From assembly GCA_027296525.1 (NCBI GenBank), contig JAPUJA010000109.1, positions 1 to 6,538 on the forward strand: a DNA stretch of 6,538 nucleotides, written 5' to 3'. Position numbers and translations under genes: made by a program. Position 1 is the first letter of the stretch. Each line of letters begins with the position of its first letter. This DNA is from Pseudomonadota bacterium (GTDB lineage: Bacteria; Pseudomonadota; Alphaproteobacteria; UBA828; JAPUJA01). Shown piece after piece: positions 6,428 through 6,538 of the stretch. The notes beneath the pieces were generated by a model. That model worked only from the letters and a program-made list of their open reading frames with translations, was not told where the DNA came from and did no database searches.

Positions 6428-6538
6428 CCGGGGCCCGGCGCGCGGAACCGGACGATCTCGTGCTGCTGGTTCAGAACGAGGCCGGCTACCACAATCTGAT
6501 GAAGCTTTCCTCGGCCGCCTTCCTCGACAGCGAGCCGG
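6422..6538 (-). repeat. Inverted repeat, outer arm: fold-back copy of dnaE reaching the window edge
   Basis: This is an exact inverted copy of 6187-6303. Read on the plus strand it encodes the same DnaE residues (for example PDDLVLLVQNEAGYHNLMKL), with neither a start nor a stop of its own. It occupies the place where the N-terminal codons of dnaE should be and continues to the last base given. The true junction lies within about 6422-6427, where six bases (CGCCGG) fit both neighbours. The simplest explanation is a fold-back chimera from amplification or assembly at a contig end; a genuine inversion-duplication is the alternative. Confidence 0.93.

Noticed and set aside
3908..6499. 863-codon open frame on the plus strand opposite dnaE, and a shorter one at 3026-3814
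   Set aside because: Both lie fully antisense to an unmistakable dnaE, have Arg/His/Leu-rich composition typical of the mirror frame in high-GC genes, and show no recognisable domain. The larger one also runs into the fold-back copy.
1..6538. Search for an accessory or undescribed system (defence genes, toxin-antitoxin pair, CRISPR, mobile element)
   Set aside because: Every kilobase is accounted for by conserved housekeeping genes with short gaps; nothing in either strand suggests such a system.

Overview
This high-GC window carries a single co-oriented block of housekeeping genes, all on the minus strand. Read in the direction of transcription, from right to left, the order is dnaE, rpsB, tsf, pyrH and frr. 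These are the replicative DNA polymerase III alpha subunit, ribosomal protein S2, elongation factor Ts, UMP kinase and the first codons of ribosome recycling factor. The order dnaE-rpsB-tsf-pyrH-frr and the protein sequences suggest an alphaproteobacterium. That placement is from memory of gene order and protein families, not from a search. The dense, GC-rich coding also produces many long antisense open frames, and none of them looks like a gene.

Layout: 6422-6538 is a perfect inverted copy of 6187-6303, so the window's right end folds back on dnaE and the first roughly 36-40 codons of dnaE are absent. dnaE runs from about 6427 to 3050. A 180-base gap (2870-3049) holds a promoter-like sequence and a potentially structured rpsB leader in which the Shine-Dalgarno sequence can be base-paired. 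rpsB (2869-1946) ends in a long Ala/Pro/Glu-rich tail containing a perfect 48-base tandem duplication. An 89-base gap with a strong 7-bp hairpin leads to tsf (1856-975). A 156-base gap with a 12-bp palindrome and a weak promoter candidate leads to pyrH (818-36). frr starts at 49, overlapping the end of pyrH, and leaves the window at base 1.

Functionally, rpsB, tsf and frr serve translation (30S assembly, EF-Tu recycling, post-termination recycling). pyrH supplies UDP for nucleic acid and envelope precursor synthesis, and dnaE replicates the chromosome. I found no mobile element, CRISPR array, RNA gene or novel accessory system. The points worth a second look are the fold-back at the right edge, the S2 tail repeat and the possible regulatory structures upstream of rpsB and pyrH.
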